Shown piece after piece: positions 37,951 through 47,037 of a stretch of DNA of 64,000 nt (the stretch's first letter is position 1; every line of letters begins with the position of its first letter). A program made the translations under genes and the position numbers. Source of the stretch: CBDANW01 sp965197825 (GTDB lineage: Bacteria; Acidobacteriota; Vicinamibacteria; Marinacidobacterales; DATDRI01). The notes beneath the pieces are model-generated. The model was not told the origin of the DNA, did no database searches, and saw nothing but the letters and a program-made list of their open reading frames with translations. The DNA lies in contig CBDANW010000003.1 of assembly GCA_965197825.1 (NCBI GenBank), forward strand, positions 1,736,001 to 1,800,000, in the 5' to 3' direction.

Positions 37951-38368
37951 ATGAAACACGCGTTCACGCTGCTGCAGCCAGCTAGAGGAGCTGGCTCGCG
38001 CGCTCGACCGCATCGAACAACTGCTCCTGGAGGAGGCCGATGAACGAGAGCTGGCGAGCGAGATGCGACTCATCGCCGAAGAAAGCCTCACGAACATCGT
38101 TCGGCATGTGTACGAGCCCGATGAAGATGGGGAAATCAAAGTTATGCTGACCCTGAGCGAAACCGAAGTCCGGCTCGAGCTCCGGGACTCGGGCCGTCCC
38201 TTCAACCCGCTCGAGCATCCCGAGCCCGATCTGGAGGCCCCGGTCGAGGAGCGACCGGTGGGTGGGCTGGGAGTTCATCTCATCCGATCCCTGACCGACA
38301 CGCAGACCTACGCCCGCCAGGGGACGGCGAACGTCCTCGTCCTCATCAAACGGCGCGGAGTACAATAG
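37951..38368 (+). pseudogene. RsbW-like anti-sigma factor kinase, one frameshift near the start
   Basis: The main frame reads ELARALDRIEQLLLEEADER, MRLIAEESLTNIVRHVYEPD (N-box of GHKL ATPases), LRDSGRPFNP (G1-like motif) and VGGLGVHLIRSLTDTQTYAR (G2-like motif). The only good start, ATG 37951 (MKHAFTL), is in another frame, which joins after one base near 37970. The protein is a cytoplasmic serine kinase that would phosphorylate the STAS protein. It could also start internally at ATG 38063 but that would cut the N-box helix. Confidence 0.75.
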
Positions 38369-38391
38369 GTTTTCCCAAGGAGAGACTGACC

Positions 38392-38767
38392 ATGCTGAAC
38401 ATCCACATACAGGAAGGGCGCCCGCTTACCAAGACGGTGGCCCTCGAGGGCCGACTCGATACCGATACCGCGGGTGAGTTCGACAAGGAGCTGGAATTCC
38501 TCTTGGGCACGGCCGTAAAGATCCTGGTGTTCGACATGGCCAAGCTGGACTTCATCAGCAGTGCGGGTCTCAGCTCTCTTTTTCGCGTCCAAAAGACAAT
38601 GAAATCCCGGGGGGGGGGGGAAGACGCTCATGGTCCACCTGCAGCCGCGGGTGAAGAAAGTCTTCGAGATCGTGAAGACGGTGGATCTCGAGACGGTCTT
38701 CCGTGATCTCAAGGAACTGGACGACTACCTGGACGCGATACAGAGCAAGTCGAACGACGAAAACTAG
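38392..38767 (+). pseudogene. STAS-domain anti-anti-sigma factor, shifted at a 12-G tract
   Basis: The frame from ATG 38392 reads the STAS fold: TKTVALEGRLDTDTAGEFDK and ILVFDMAKLDFISSAGLSSL, with Ser in the DFISSAG motif as the phosphorylation site. At 38609-38620 twelve Gs shift it into a wrong frame. With 11 Gs the frame would continue KTLMVHLQPRVKKVFEIVKT to the stop at 38767, the expected C-terminal helix. It is the third member of the partner-switching module. Phase variation by slippage and assembly error are both possible. Confidence 0.8.
38609..38620 (+). repeat. Homopolymeric G12 tract inside the STAS gene
   Basis: Twelve consecutive Gs within codons 73-77. A change to 11 Gs restores the reading frame, so the tract is a potential phase-variation switch. 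Confidence 0.9.
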
Positions 38768-38769
38768 CT

Positions 38770-40737
38770 TTAGCCGTTCGGGCGAGCCTGGACGGCTCTC
38801 CAGAGCATCCAGAGCAAGAACGCAAACGGTAGCGCCGGCACCCACGGAGCGATAGCGCCCGCCCATTCGGTTCCGATCCCCACCGGCGCTCGCCCGGTGA
38901 GAACGGCGTAGCTCGCGATACCAACTCCCAGAAGACCCTCCCCCCCCACGAGGCCCGAGCCGAACAAGATCCCGCGCTCTCTTCGATCTCGCCGATCGTC
39001 TTCAGTGCGGGCTCTTTTCTCGGCGATCCACCGGATCAATCCACCGACGAACACCGGGCTCATGGTGGCTAGCGGTAAGTAGATGCCCACCGCGAACGCG
39101 AGCGAGGGGATGCCGGCGATCTCGGCCACGACCGCAATGGCGGCTCCGATCCCCACGAGCAACCAGGGAAGATTCTGGGAGAGCACCCCCTCGATGACGA
39201 TCTTCATCATGTTCGCCTGCGGCGCGGGAAGCTCCAGCGTTCCAAAACCGTAGGCCTCCGAGAGAACGCTCAAGGTCAGGGCCACGAAGAAAGCCGACGT
39301 GAGCACGCCGATGAGCTCGCCTGTTTGCTGGCGGGCCGGTGTCGCGCCAAGAAGGAATCCTGTCTTCAAGTCCTGGCTCGTATCGCCGGCGATAGAAGCG
39401 GCGATGGCCACTACCGCACCGACGGTGAGGGCCGCGGCCTGACCCTGCATGTCCGTCCAGCCGAAGGCGAGAAAGATGCCGCTCGTGCCGAGGAGCGTGG
39501 CGATGGTCATCCCGGAAGTCGGATTGCTGGTCACGCCGACCAAGCCCACGATGCGCGAAGAGACGGTTACGAAGAAGAAAGCGAAAATCGCGACCATCCC
39601 GGCGGCCACCACTCTCAGAAAAGGTATCTTGAGGAAACCGAGGATGTGAGGAACGAGGGCGAGAAAAACAATGACGACCGTGACACTGAGGAGCGCCCAC
39701 TTCATGGACAGGTCGCGGTCGGTACGGGTCGAGTCTTCGGCGGGCGCCGAGGCAACCGTTCGGCGAAGCTGCGCCATGCCCAGCTTGAAGGAAGCGACCA
39801 TCGTGGGAATGGAGCGAACCAACGTCATGATGCCTGCCATGGCGACGGCCCCCGCGCCGACATAGCGGATGTAGCGTGTCCATAGAGTCCCCGGCTCCAT
39901 GTCACGAACGAGGGCTTCCGTCTCCGGATAAAGCGGCGTGGTCCAATCGCCGCCGATCCAGGCGATCGCCGGGATCAGAATCACCCACGAGAGCACGGAT
40001 CCACCCACCATGACGTTGGCGATGCGGGGGCCGAGGATGAAGCCGACACCGAGAAGTGCCGGACTCGTTTCTAGGGCAACTTCGGCTTTGGGAAGAAACG
40101 GCAGTCTCGCCGAGAGCTCGCCGCGCCAAAGATGCAACGCCCCTTGGAGCAATCGATAGACGGCTCCGACGCCGAGACCGAGAAAGACTTCTCGTGCTTT
40201 GGGTCCACCGACCTCACTGGCTACGAGCACTTCCCCGCAGGCCGTCCCTTCCGGATACGGAAGCCGGCCGTGCTCGCCGCGGATGAGAAAACGGCGAAGC
40301 GGCACCATGAAGAGCACGCCAAGCAGCCCGCCGGCGAGCGCGATGACGGTCATCTTGGGAAGGCTGGGAACTATCCCCCACAAGTAAAGAGCGGGGATGG
40401 TGAAGATGAGCCCCGACGCCAGGGAAGACGATGCCGAGCCGATGGTCTGGCTCATGTTGGCTTCCAGAATCGTCGTCTGGCCGTCGGCCCGGCGAGGTAG
40501 GACGGCGAAGGCGAGAACGGTCATGACCGCGACCGGAATCGACGTCGATATGGTGAGGCCGACGCGCAACCCGAGAAACGCGTTGGCGGAACCGAAGAGG
40601 ATCCCGAAGAGCGCTCCGAGAATCAGCGATCGAACGGTGAATTCGGGCGGCGACTGGCCGGGCGGTACGTAGGGCGGATACTTGTCTCCCGAAATTTCTT
40701 CGTAGGCTTCCAGGGGAAGACCTTGTTTGACGCCCAT
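38770..40737 (-). CDS. OPT-family oligopeptide transporter
   Basis: 655 residues, about 14-16 membrane helices. N-terminal YPPYVPPGQSPPEFTVRSLI and LFGSANAFLGLRVGLTISTS are typical for the OPT superfamily, as is EANMSQTIGSASSSLASGLI and the motif HGRLPYPEGTACGEVLVASE. Prokaryotic OPT proteins import peptides or metal chelates. Intact and co-directional with the upstream hydrolase gene after seven bases. Confidence 0.92.
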   Translation of the reverse strand: MGVKQGLPLEAYEEISGDKYPPYVPPGQSPPEFTVRSLILGALFGILFGSANAFLGLRVGLTISTSIPVAVMTVLAFAVLPRRADGQTTILEANMSQTIGSASSSLASGLIFTIPALYLWGIVPSLPKMTVIALAGGLLGVLFMVPLRRFLIRGEHGRLPYPEGTACGEVLVASEVGGPKAREVFLGLGVGAVYRLLQGALHLWRGELSARLPFLPKAEVALETSPALLGVGFILGPRIANVMVGGSVLSWVILIPAIAWIGGDWTTPLYPETEALVRDMEPGTLWTRYIRYVGAGAVAMAGIMTLVRSIPTMVASFKLGMAQLRRTVASAPAEDSTRTDRDLSMKWALLSVTVVIVFLALVPHILGFLKIPFLRVVAAGMVAIFAFFFVTVSSRIVGLVGVTSNPTSGMTIATLLGTSGIFLAFGWTDMQGQAAALTVGAVVAIAASIAGDTSQDLKTGFLLGATPARQQTGELIGVLTSAFFVALTLSVLSEAYGFGTLELPAPQANMMKIVIEGVLSQNLPWLLVGIGAAIAVVAEIAGIPSLAFAVGIYLPLATMSPVFVGGLIRWIAEKRARTEDDRRDRRERGILFGSGLVGGEGLLGVGIASYAVLTGRAPVGIGTEWAGAIAPWVPALPFAFLLWMLWRAVQARPNG

Positions 40738-40747
40738 CACATGACCG

Positions 40748-42787
40748 CTATCGGGACCCGGGCCTCGCCTCGACTAGGTAGTCCCAGTGCTCGCCGGCCT
40801 CTTTCACGATGGCTGGAAGGTCTACGTCCAGCAAATAGCCTTCATCGATGAGCTGGGCGGCCGCTAGGGCCACCTTGCCTAGGTACTCTTCTCGACTAGC
40901 GTAGCGTTCCTCAACCGAAAGACGCGGGTCGTGATCCGATTCGCGTTCTGCCTTGGTTAGAGGGAAAGGAATGAAAGATCCCGTGAAGGTGGCGAGCATG
41001 TCGGTCGGTCCCGACGCCTCGTTGAAGAGGTTCCACCCCGCGTACGTGCCGAGAGGCACGGCCTGCTCGGGCAGGAGGATGCCTGCCACTTCGTTACCGT
41101 CTCCATCCACGGCAGGAACCATCGCGGGAAACGAGGACCCGATCGCAGGTGGCTCCTGAGTCACGATCCCTTCCGTTCTGAAGCGTGGACCGTAGTCGGC
41201 GCGATAGGCTTTGTGGATCCCAGAGAAATCCACGTTGACGCCCGGTAGCTCGGGGAAGTTGAGGTTTTCCGGCGTAACCAGGATCCCGTCCGCGATGCAC
41301 CCATACCGGCTCGGTGGAGGCGCCGTGCCGTCGGCAACCCAACGATGCAGGGCGTCGAACAAAGCTCTCCCCGCCCGACGATCGTCCGTGGGGTTGCTGA
41401 GCTGTTGCCCGACCGACTTCTGTGGAGGAAAGCTTCCCGGCTCGTGCTGCGTTCCGGCGATATGGTAGATGCGGACGTTATCCATCATGGGCACATCCGC
41501 TTTGCCGTCGATGGTCGTATGGATGAGCGATCCTGCCCGACCCCAGTACTCATACGACGAGTTCGTGTAGAAGATCTTGGGGAGAAACTGCGGGTCCACG
41601 CGATCGAGAAGCCCCTCGCTCAAACCCGTTTCCGGATCGGTCTGAGCCACGTCCGTAAACGGGAAGATGTCGGTGGGATGAAAGAAATTGATATAGGGGT
41701 GGGCGTCACGCGATGCCTGCGCGAAGCGATGATTGAAGCTGCCACGCCCCCCGCCCGAAACGTGGGCCAACACGCCGTCGAGAACGCGCCGGTGTCCCTC
41801 GTCTTCGTTGAAACCATGGTACAGAAACGTTCTGAGGAAGCGCCCGGTCTGTGACACGCCGAAGGCTAGGCTGCGCTCGATGGTTCCTTCCGGAATATCG
41901 AGAGCCTCGGGAGAACCGTACTTCAGATGGGAGATGATGTCTCGAATTCCCGCCGGCCCGAGCCCGACGACGCGCGGCTCCTCCGAAACGTAGACGACCT
42001 CATAGATCTTGAAGGGCTCGAAACCATCTTCCAAATAGACCCACATCTGGTTGGCAACGGGCTTGTCTTCCTCGACCCGCGCGAATCGCCACTTGGCGCG
42101 AGGAACGAGCTGCCGTTCCGCCTCGACACTGTCGCGAACCGTCAAGACGTTCTCCGGAGCTTCCGGATCGGCCACCGGGTAGGCCGGCATATCGGCCCGA
42201 TCCGCGAGGCGGTGACTATGAACGCGGCTGCTCACGACGAAGTCGGCGCGCACGAGACCGCGAAGGGGCTCGCCGTCGTTCCTGGCGATGGGAACGTACA
42301 CCCGCATCAGCTCGTCGCAGGTCGCGACGTCCCACTGCCAACCGAGCCAGAGGAGCGTGAATCCTTCGTTCAGCAAGAACCCATCACCGAAATCGGCCTC
42401 GCTCTGGAAATCCATCACCTGATCACCGAAGTTGAAATAGTGAAGGATGCGTTTCTCGCCGCGGTTGCCCATGTCGAAGAAGACCGTGCCATTGCCACGC
42501 CGGGCGTCTTTCGGTTTCAGGAGGTAGAAGTCGGCCCACCACTCGACCCTGCTTTCAGCGTTACGGGGCGCCTTGTCGATGTCGGTAATGATCTGGTTGG
42601 CCGGATTCGCCGGATCGACGGCAAAGTACGCCGTGCCGGACAGCTTTTCGTACGCACCGGCCAGGCCGAACTCGCGTCCGGACAAAACGTCCTCGCGGTG
42701 CATGACTTCGATACGAGTCACCTCTGATAAGGCAGGCACCGTCCAACTGGAAACCAAAATGAAGGCTAAGATCTTTTCCCGCATCAT
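40748..42787 (-). CDS. Secreted alpha/beta hydrolase-domain protein
   Basis: 679 residues with a signal peptide (MREKILAFILVSSWTVPALS). The large family of exported acidobacterial/proteobacterial hydrolases is recognised by IEVMHREDVLSGREFGLAGA, GTAYFAVDPANPANQIITDI, FFDMGNRGEKRI and the nucleophile loop AFGVSQTGRFLRTFLYHGFN, with a later His/Asp-type region YHIAGTQHEPGSFPP. Esterase-like activity is inferred. Probably transcribed with the OPT gene, which might import its product. Substrate unknown. Confidence 0.82.
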   Translation of the reverse strand: MMREKILAFILVSSWTVPALSEVTRIEVMHREDVLSGREFGLAGAYEKLSGTAYFAVDPANPANQIITDIDKAPRNAESRVEWWADFYLLKPKDARRGNGTVFFDMGNRGEKRILHYFNFGDQVMDFQSEADFGDGFLLNEGFTLLWLGWQWDVATCDELMRVYVPIARNDGEPLRGLVRADFVVSSRVHSHRLADRADMPAYPVADPEAPENVLTVRDSVEAERQLVPRAKWRFARVEEDKPVANQMWVYLEDGFEPFKIYEVVYVSEEPRVVGLGPAGIRDIISHLKYGSPEALDIPEGTIERSLAFGVSQTGRFLRTFLYHGFNEDEGHRRVLDGVLAHVSGGGRGSFNHRFAQASRDAHPYINFFHPTDIFPFTDVAQTDPETGLSEGLLDRVDPQFLPKIFYTNSSYEYWGRAGSLIHTTIDGKADVPMMDNVRIYHIAGTQHEPGSFPPQKSVGQQLSNPTDDRRAGRALFDALHRWVADGTAPPPSRYGCIADGILVTPENLNFPELPGVNVDFSGIHKAYRADYGPRFRTEGIVTQEPPAIGSSFPAMVPAVDGDGNEVAGILLPEQAVPLGTYAGWNLFNEASGPTDMLATFTGSFIPFPLTKAERESDHDPRLSVEERYASREEYLGKVALAAAQLIDEGYLLDVDLPAIVKEAGEHWDYLVEARPGSR

Positions 42788-42876
42788 GGCGTCATTAGAA
42801 ACCAGTTGCTGGAGCGAGTCAAGATAGACTGCGACGGAAACTGGAATGAGTTAGGATGCGACCAGAGGAGGGCATC

Positions 42877-43065
42877 ATGTCGGACCAAAAGACCATCGAC
42901 GCACTCAATCGGATGCTGTCTCAAGAGCACGCGTGCGCCATCCGCTATGCGACTCATGCCGCGGTCGTGAGCGGCCCCTACGCGGAAGCCGTGGCGACGC
43001 GGCTCAAGGAGATCGCGACCGACGAGCAACGCAGTCAGACGGGATGCATCGGCGTCCAAGAATAG
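42877..43065 (+). pseudogene. Truncated ferritin-like/bacterioferritin-type gene
   Basis: The 62-residue frame starts MSDQKTIDALNRMLSQEHAC and continues AIRYATHAAVVSGPYAEAVA, the first two helices of a ferritin-like four-helix protein with the carboxylate ligand in QEHA and the DEQ of the second helix. Then an abnormal tail (RSQTGCIGVQE) ends at 43065. The remaining helices are absent; the adjacent DNA on the plus strand gives no continuation. It is likely a remnant. Confidence 0.65.
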
Positions 43066-43086
43066 GTAGTTATTCTTGCCCGGGCC

Positions 43087-44010
43087 CTAAGTCTCGGCGG
43101 CCCGGTCGCGCCCCGCTTCCGCCTCCACGAAGACCCGCTTCACACGGGGCTCGGCTTCCTTGATAGAGCGGTCGAGAGCTGCAATCTCTCGTTCGAGGTC
43201 CCCGGCGGTAATCGAGTCCCGGAAGTTCACGCTCAGGTTGACGAGAATGAAATCGGACCCCATGTGCATGGTGAGCACCTCGTTCACCTGCTCGATGGAA
43301 TCCCGCTGCCGGGCCAGGGAGCGAATCTTGGCCACGACATCTCGGTTGGCCGCCTCACCAATGAGCAACCCCTTGGTTTCATAGGCAAGCCAGATCGCCG
43401 TCCCCCCCAAGATCAAGCCGATGACGATGGAGGCTGCGCCGTCGAAACGTGGCTCACCCGTGACCTGCCCGAGGAAGATTCCCAGGAACGCCACGATGAG
43501 CCCCAGCATCGCCGCCGAATCCTCGAACAGGACGACGAACATCGATGGATCCTTGCCTCGTTGCACGGCCTCGAAGTAGCCCCACCTCCCCTTCACGCGG
43601 CTGAACTCGGTGAGTGCGAAGAACCAGGCTCCCCCTTCGAAGATCATCGCGATCCCGAGAACGATGTAGCTCACCTCGGGACGCTCGAGCGGGTGGGGCG
43701 TGATCACATGTTGTATGCCTTCGTAGAGAGAGACGCCCGCCCCGACCGCAAAAATGAGAATCGCTACGATGAAGCTCCAGAAATAGAGCTCTTTCCCGTG
43801 GCCAAAGGGGAAGTCCTCGTCCGCGGGCTTCCGGGAGCACGCCAGTCCGTGGAGCAGCAACACTTGGTTTCCCGTGTCGACCACGGAGTGGATGCCTTCC
43901 GAGAGCATGGCCGAGCTGCCGGTGATGGATGCGGCGATGAACTTGGTCACCGCGATGAGGCTGTTCCCCAGCAGAGCCGCGACGATGACTTTCTTGGAAG
44001 AAGAAGCCAT
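43087..44010 (-). CDS. Cation diffusion facilitator transporter
   Basis: 307 residues, six membrane helices. MLSEGIHSVVDTGNQVLLLH carries the metal site of helix II with HxxxD and FPFGHGKELYFWSFIVAILI is the CDF signature; RFDGAASIVIGLILGGTAIW is helix V with the second Asp. A cytoplasmic C-terminal domain follows. It exports Zn2+, Fe2+ or Mn2+; which metal is not predictable. A minus-strand CTATAG-like -10 is near its start. Confidence 0.9.
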   Translation of the reverse strand: MASSSKKVIVAALLGNSLIAVTKFIAASITGSSAMLSEGIHSVVDTGNQVLLLHGLACSRKPADEDFPFGHGKELYFWSFIVAILIFAVGAGVSLYEGIQHVITPHPLERPEVSYIVLGIAMIFEGGAWFFALTEFSRVKGRWGYFEAVQRGKDPSMFVVLFEDSAAMLGLIVAFLGIFLGQVTGEPRFDGAASIVIGLILGGTAIWLAYETKGLLIGEAANRDVVAKIRSLARQRDSIEQVNEVLTMHMGSDFILVNLSVNFRDSITAGDLEREIAALDRSIKEAEPRVKRVFVEAEAGRDRAAET

Positions 44011-44098
44011 GATCGCTATAGTATCCTGGACACTGTGGTTATCGCCTCCACCATTCTGTACAGGGCACTAGAGTGAAAAAGAATCATAGGGGGAATTC

Positions 44099-45141
44099 AT
44101 GCGAAGAACTGTCTTCGTTTCGATAGTTTGCCTGCTGTGGGCGGCCACTTCGCTGTGGGCTCAGCCCACCGCACAACCGAATGAGCCGTTCAAGTTGGGC
44201 ACGTTCGAGCTCCAAGGTGAGCGCTTCCTGGGTCTCGTACTACGAGACGCCTTCGTCGTCGACCTCGACCGGGCAAACCGAGCATTTCAGCGAAGCCCGT
44301 TGGTCGTGGAGCTGCCGATGGCTCAGGACATGAAAGAGCTGGCCGGCCGCTACGACCTAGATCTCAAGGAGCGCATCTACGGCATCGTGAACCAACTCCT
44401 GAGCGAAGATCGGCTGATCGGTACCAACCGTCGGCCTATGTTTACGATCTAGGCGATGTGAGGACGCTGGCTCCCATCCTTTACCCCAACAAGATATTTG
44501 CCGCCGCCGGGAACTACCTGCAGCACCTGGGAGAAATGGGGACCGACGCCCCGGAGAAAGGTGAGATGGCCTACGTGTTCCAGAAACCCGCCACGACGGC
44601 CGTGATCGGAAACGGAGACCTCATCATGATGCCCAAGGGCCGCGAGAAGATGGACTGGGAGTGCGAGTTGGCGACCGTCATCGGACGACCGGCCAAAGAC
44701 ATTACGCTCGAGGAGGCCCCCAATCATATCTTCGGCTACACGATCATGGTGGACGTTTCCGACCGCGGAGGCCGCCCAGAAACTCAGTTTGGAACCGACT
44801 GGCTAATAGCGAAAGGTCACGACACCTACGCACCCATGGGACCGTTCATCGTGCCGGCGGAGTTCATCGACGATCCCCACGACTTGAACCTGCACCTAAC
44901 CGTGAACGGCGAAGTCATGCAGGACTCCAAGGGGAAGTACCCGTCCTCGGTCATGTTCACCGCCAACGAGCTGGTGACCCACGGCGCATCGCTCCTGACG
45001 TTGGAGCCGGGAGACGTGGTGACGGCGGGAAGTCCGGCCGGCGTGGGAGCGGGCCGCAACCCCCAGATTTTTCTCAAGAGGGGTGACGTGGTGGTGGCGA
45101 CCATCGAACAGATCGGCTCCCTCAAGAATACGGTGAAGTAG
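44099..45141 (+). pseudogene. Exported fumarylacetoacetate hydrolase-family protein 1, one frameshift
   Basis: The start MRRTVFVSIVCLLWAATSLW ... AQ is a clear Sec signal. A leader domain PFKLGTFELQGERFLGLVLR precedes. Near 44425 one base shifts the frame; the next frame resumes AYVYDLGDVRTLAPILYPNK and runs through the FAH core with metal-ligand segment DWECELATVIGRPAKDITLE, GYTIMVDVSD, LNLHLTVNGEVMQDSKGKYP and LEPGDVVTAGSPAGVG. RBS AGGGGG is eight bases before ATG 44099. It is 80% or so similar by eye to the copy at 50389-51452. A signal peptide on an FAH fold is unusual because most are cytosolic. Confidence 0.8.
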
Positions 45142-45366
45142 TAGGCCCTCGTTTCGAGCTCAACAATCGATCGCGATGGTGCACTTAGCGAAGCGAGCAT
45201 AGGTCCGTCGCGCGGAAGGGCGGATTCGGCTAGCCTTCGATAGAAAAGCCTTGCCCTGGTCAGATTCTACCCATCCGTGCCGTTCAAGCTTCCTGCGGTT
45301 TCGCATAAACAGCATAAAGTGATCGCCGCTTCCGGTGACCACGCCAGACAGACAATCGTGAGCGGA
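45142..45366. other. Intergenic stretch, nothing convincing
   Basis: Between the FAH gene and the small membrane protein. A minus-strand open frame at 45160-45342 has no recognisable features. Confidence 0.4.
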
Positions 45367-45626
45367 TCAGGCTTTGGCGAGGCGATTGTAGAGCCACGCG
45401 AAAATCGCGCCACGATGGCGCCGTCCAAGGCGCCGTAGAGGGTACCGATGATGACCTGCCCGAAGCTCGCGGTTGCATGATAGCCGGGGTAGAGCGCGGC
45501 CATGGCATCGAGAAAACCTTGGCCGTAGCCCGACCAAAGAAGATTGACTAAACCAGTAAGGAACATGGCGAGGCCGCCCCACACGATCGCGGCGCTGAGA
45601 GCCGCGGCTTTGACGTCGAGTTTCAT
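45367..45626 (-). CDS. Small two-helix membrane protein, possible frameshift
   Basis: From ATG 45626 the frame reads MKLDVKAAALSAAIVWGGLA, first helix, then LVNLLWSGYGQGFLDAMAAL and a second helix around SFGQVIIGTLYGALDGAIVA. This resembles a small family of bacterial membrane proteins ending in FAWLYNRLAKA; this tail is found in another frame and stops at 45367. The frame change near 45410 would be needed to give the expected 86-residue product; read straight, the protein is 119 residues and ends at 45267. No function is known. Confidence 0.55.
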
Positions 45627-45745
45627 GGAAGTTACCTCCTCAGCAAGTGGAATGGAGGATTCCGCTTGACAGGGCTCCTTTTGTCTAGAGACATGTGGAT
45701 GTCATGAGTCCCTGACTTTTCGGAATGCGATGATTACTCTCCACT

Positions 45746-45800
45746 CATCGCCAAAATCCGCACGTCACGAACTAATTACAGCACGCCATCGCCAAATTCG
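45746..45800 (+). promoter_or_regulatory. Possible autoregulatory direct repeats before the LytTR gene
   Basis: CATCGCCAAAATCCG (45746-45760) and CATCGCCAAATTCG (45787-45800) form an imperfect direct repeat with 41-base period, about four helical turns, 24 bases before the LytTR start. LytTR regulators bind paired direct repeats. Confidence 0.35.
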
Positions 45801-45824
45801 GCTCCTCATGCTAGAAAGGCAGTC

Positions 45825-46172
45825 ATGAGCAAGGACGTCCGCATTCTTCTTCACCCCGCTGACTCCCTTCTCGTCCCCATCGATCTTTCAGGCGTGTATT
45901 ACCTCGAAGCCGTTGGCGGCGAGACGCTCATTCGAATGCGGAGCTCACGGCCGCTGAAAGACGTGCGCCCTTTGGGTAAGCTCTTCCCTCTCTTTCAACG
46001 CCACGGCTTTCTTCGAATCCACCGCAACCACGCGGTCAACCTCGGCCGCATCCGCCTTATCCGCCGTCGGAAAAGATCATTGGACTGGGAGCTCAAGCTC
46101 CAGCCGCCCGTCAACCGCATCCTCCCGATTAGCCGCAACGCCCTCGGCAAACTGAAGGCGGCGTTTCGCTGA
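45825..46172 (+). CDS. Stand-alone LytTR DNA-binding protein
   Basis: 115 residues forming one LytTR domain: RILLHPADSLLVPIDLSGVY, YYLEAVGGETLIRM, LFPLFQRHGFLRIHRNHAVN and RRKRSLDWELKLQPPVNRIL. There is no receiver or membrane domain, so its input is unknown. The start ATG is preceded by GAAAGG. It is likely to bind direct repeats in promoters, perhaps its own. Confidence 0.85.
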   Translation: MSKDVRILLHPADSLLVPIDLSGVYYLEAVGGETLIRMRSSRPLKDVRPLGKLFPLFQRHGFLRIHRNHAVNLGRIRLIRRRKRSLDWELKLQPPVNRILPISRNALGKLKAAFR

Positions 46173-46336
46173 ACACCTTTTCGTGTTGACAGGGTTGCGC
46201 CCCACCTCTTGATTCTTGACGATGTGGGGAACTATTTTCACACCTCATGCGGGTGGAGAGCTTCCACCTTAGGGCGCGTGCATTCAGTGCCACAAGTACG
46301 TGCGATAAGCTCGGTGGCCCGAACCGTTGGCGAAAA
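46173..46336. other. Intergenic region with short hairpin-forming repeats
   Basis: GGTGGA and TCCACC flank a five-base loop near 46254-46270, and CCCCAC/GTGGGG lie near 46200-46235. The T-run expected of a terminator is missing. Serves as space between convergent genes. Confidence 0.35.
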
Positions 46337-46883
46337 CTACTCTTCTTCCGCGATCTTCACCATGATGTGGGCGTAAGGAGTACCCTTCCACATTACGTAC
46401 ACCGGATCGCTCGGGTCGGTGGATAGTCCTTCGAGCGCTGCGGCGTCCGGCACCAGGATCATGAGATGCGGTCCTTCCCTGACCCAGTCGTTATCGGCGG
46501 TGGGCTCGGTGGCAAAGGGATCGGTGTTGCTGACCCCAATGGCTTCCCCCTCGCCGGCCAACATGTAAGAGATGCTGAACTCCTTGACATCGACGGGCTT
46601 TTTCTTCATGAACGCCCCAAGGACGGCATCCCACTGAGCCTGGTTGCACATCGGGCCAATGGCGTCCGATCCCGGGTAGCAGGTCCAGCTGCTTGACCCC
46701 TCCCTCAGAACCCTGCCATCTCCCCGTCTTGATGGTGGCGCTCTTCGCAATGACCGGCGGAGCCGAGCTTTCAGCGTCGGCGATGAGCTCCGCGTCGCTC
46801 TTTTGGGCCTCGACGGTAGTGACCGCCACGACCAGCACGGCCAAGGTGAACAACACCGATAGGAAAAACACGATCCGTTTCAT
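46337..46883 (-). pseudogene. Secreted protein of unknown function, one frameshift
   Basis: Frame one starts MKRIVFFLSVLFTLAVLVVA with a Sec signal ending VEA, then PPVIAKSATIKTGRW. After a shift near 46700 the second frame reads CNQAQWDAVLGAFMKKKPVD, EFSISYMLAGEGEAIGVSNT and HLMILVPDAAALEGLSTDPS, ending 46337. Together about 180 residues of a soluble periplasmic protein. No family recognised. Confidence 0.65.
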
Positions 46884-47037
46884 ATCTAACCTTCTTCACA
46901 TGTAGGGGTGTAATAACACGAGGATTCTAGCAAAACCGGAACCGACAAACCAGGATCTCGTGAACGTAGACCCTAAGCCGCGCCCATCCAACCGAGTTGC
47001 GACGCGCCTCGCCTGTCCGTATCATAGCCCCCAAACG

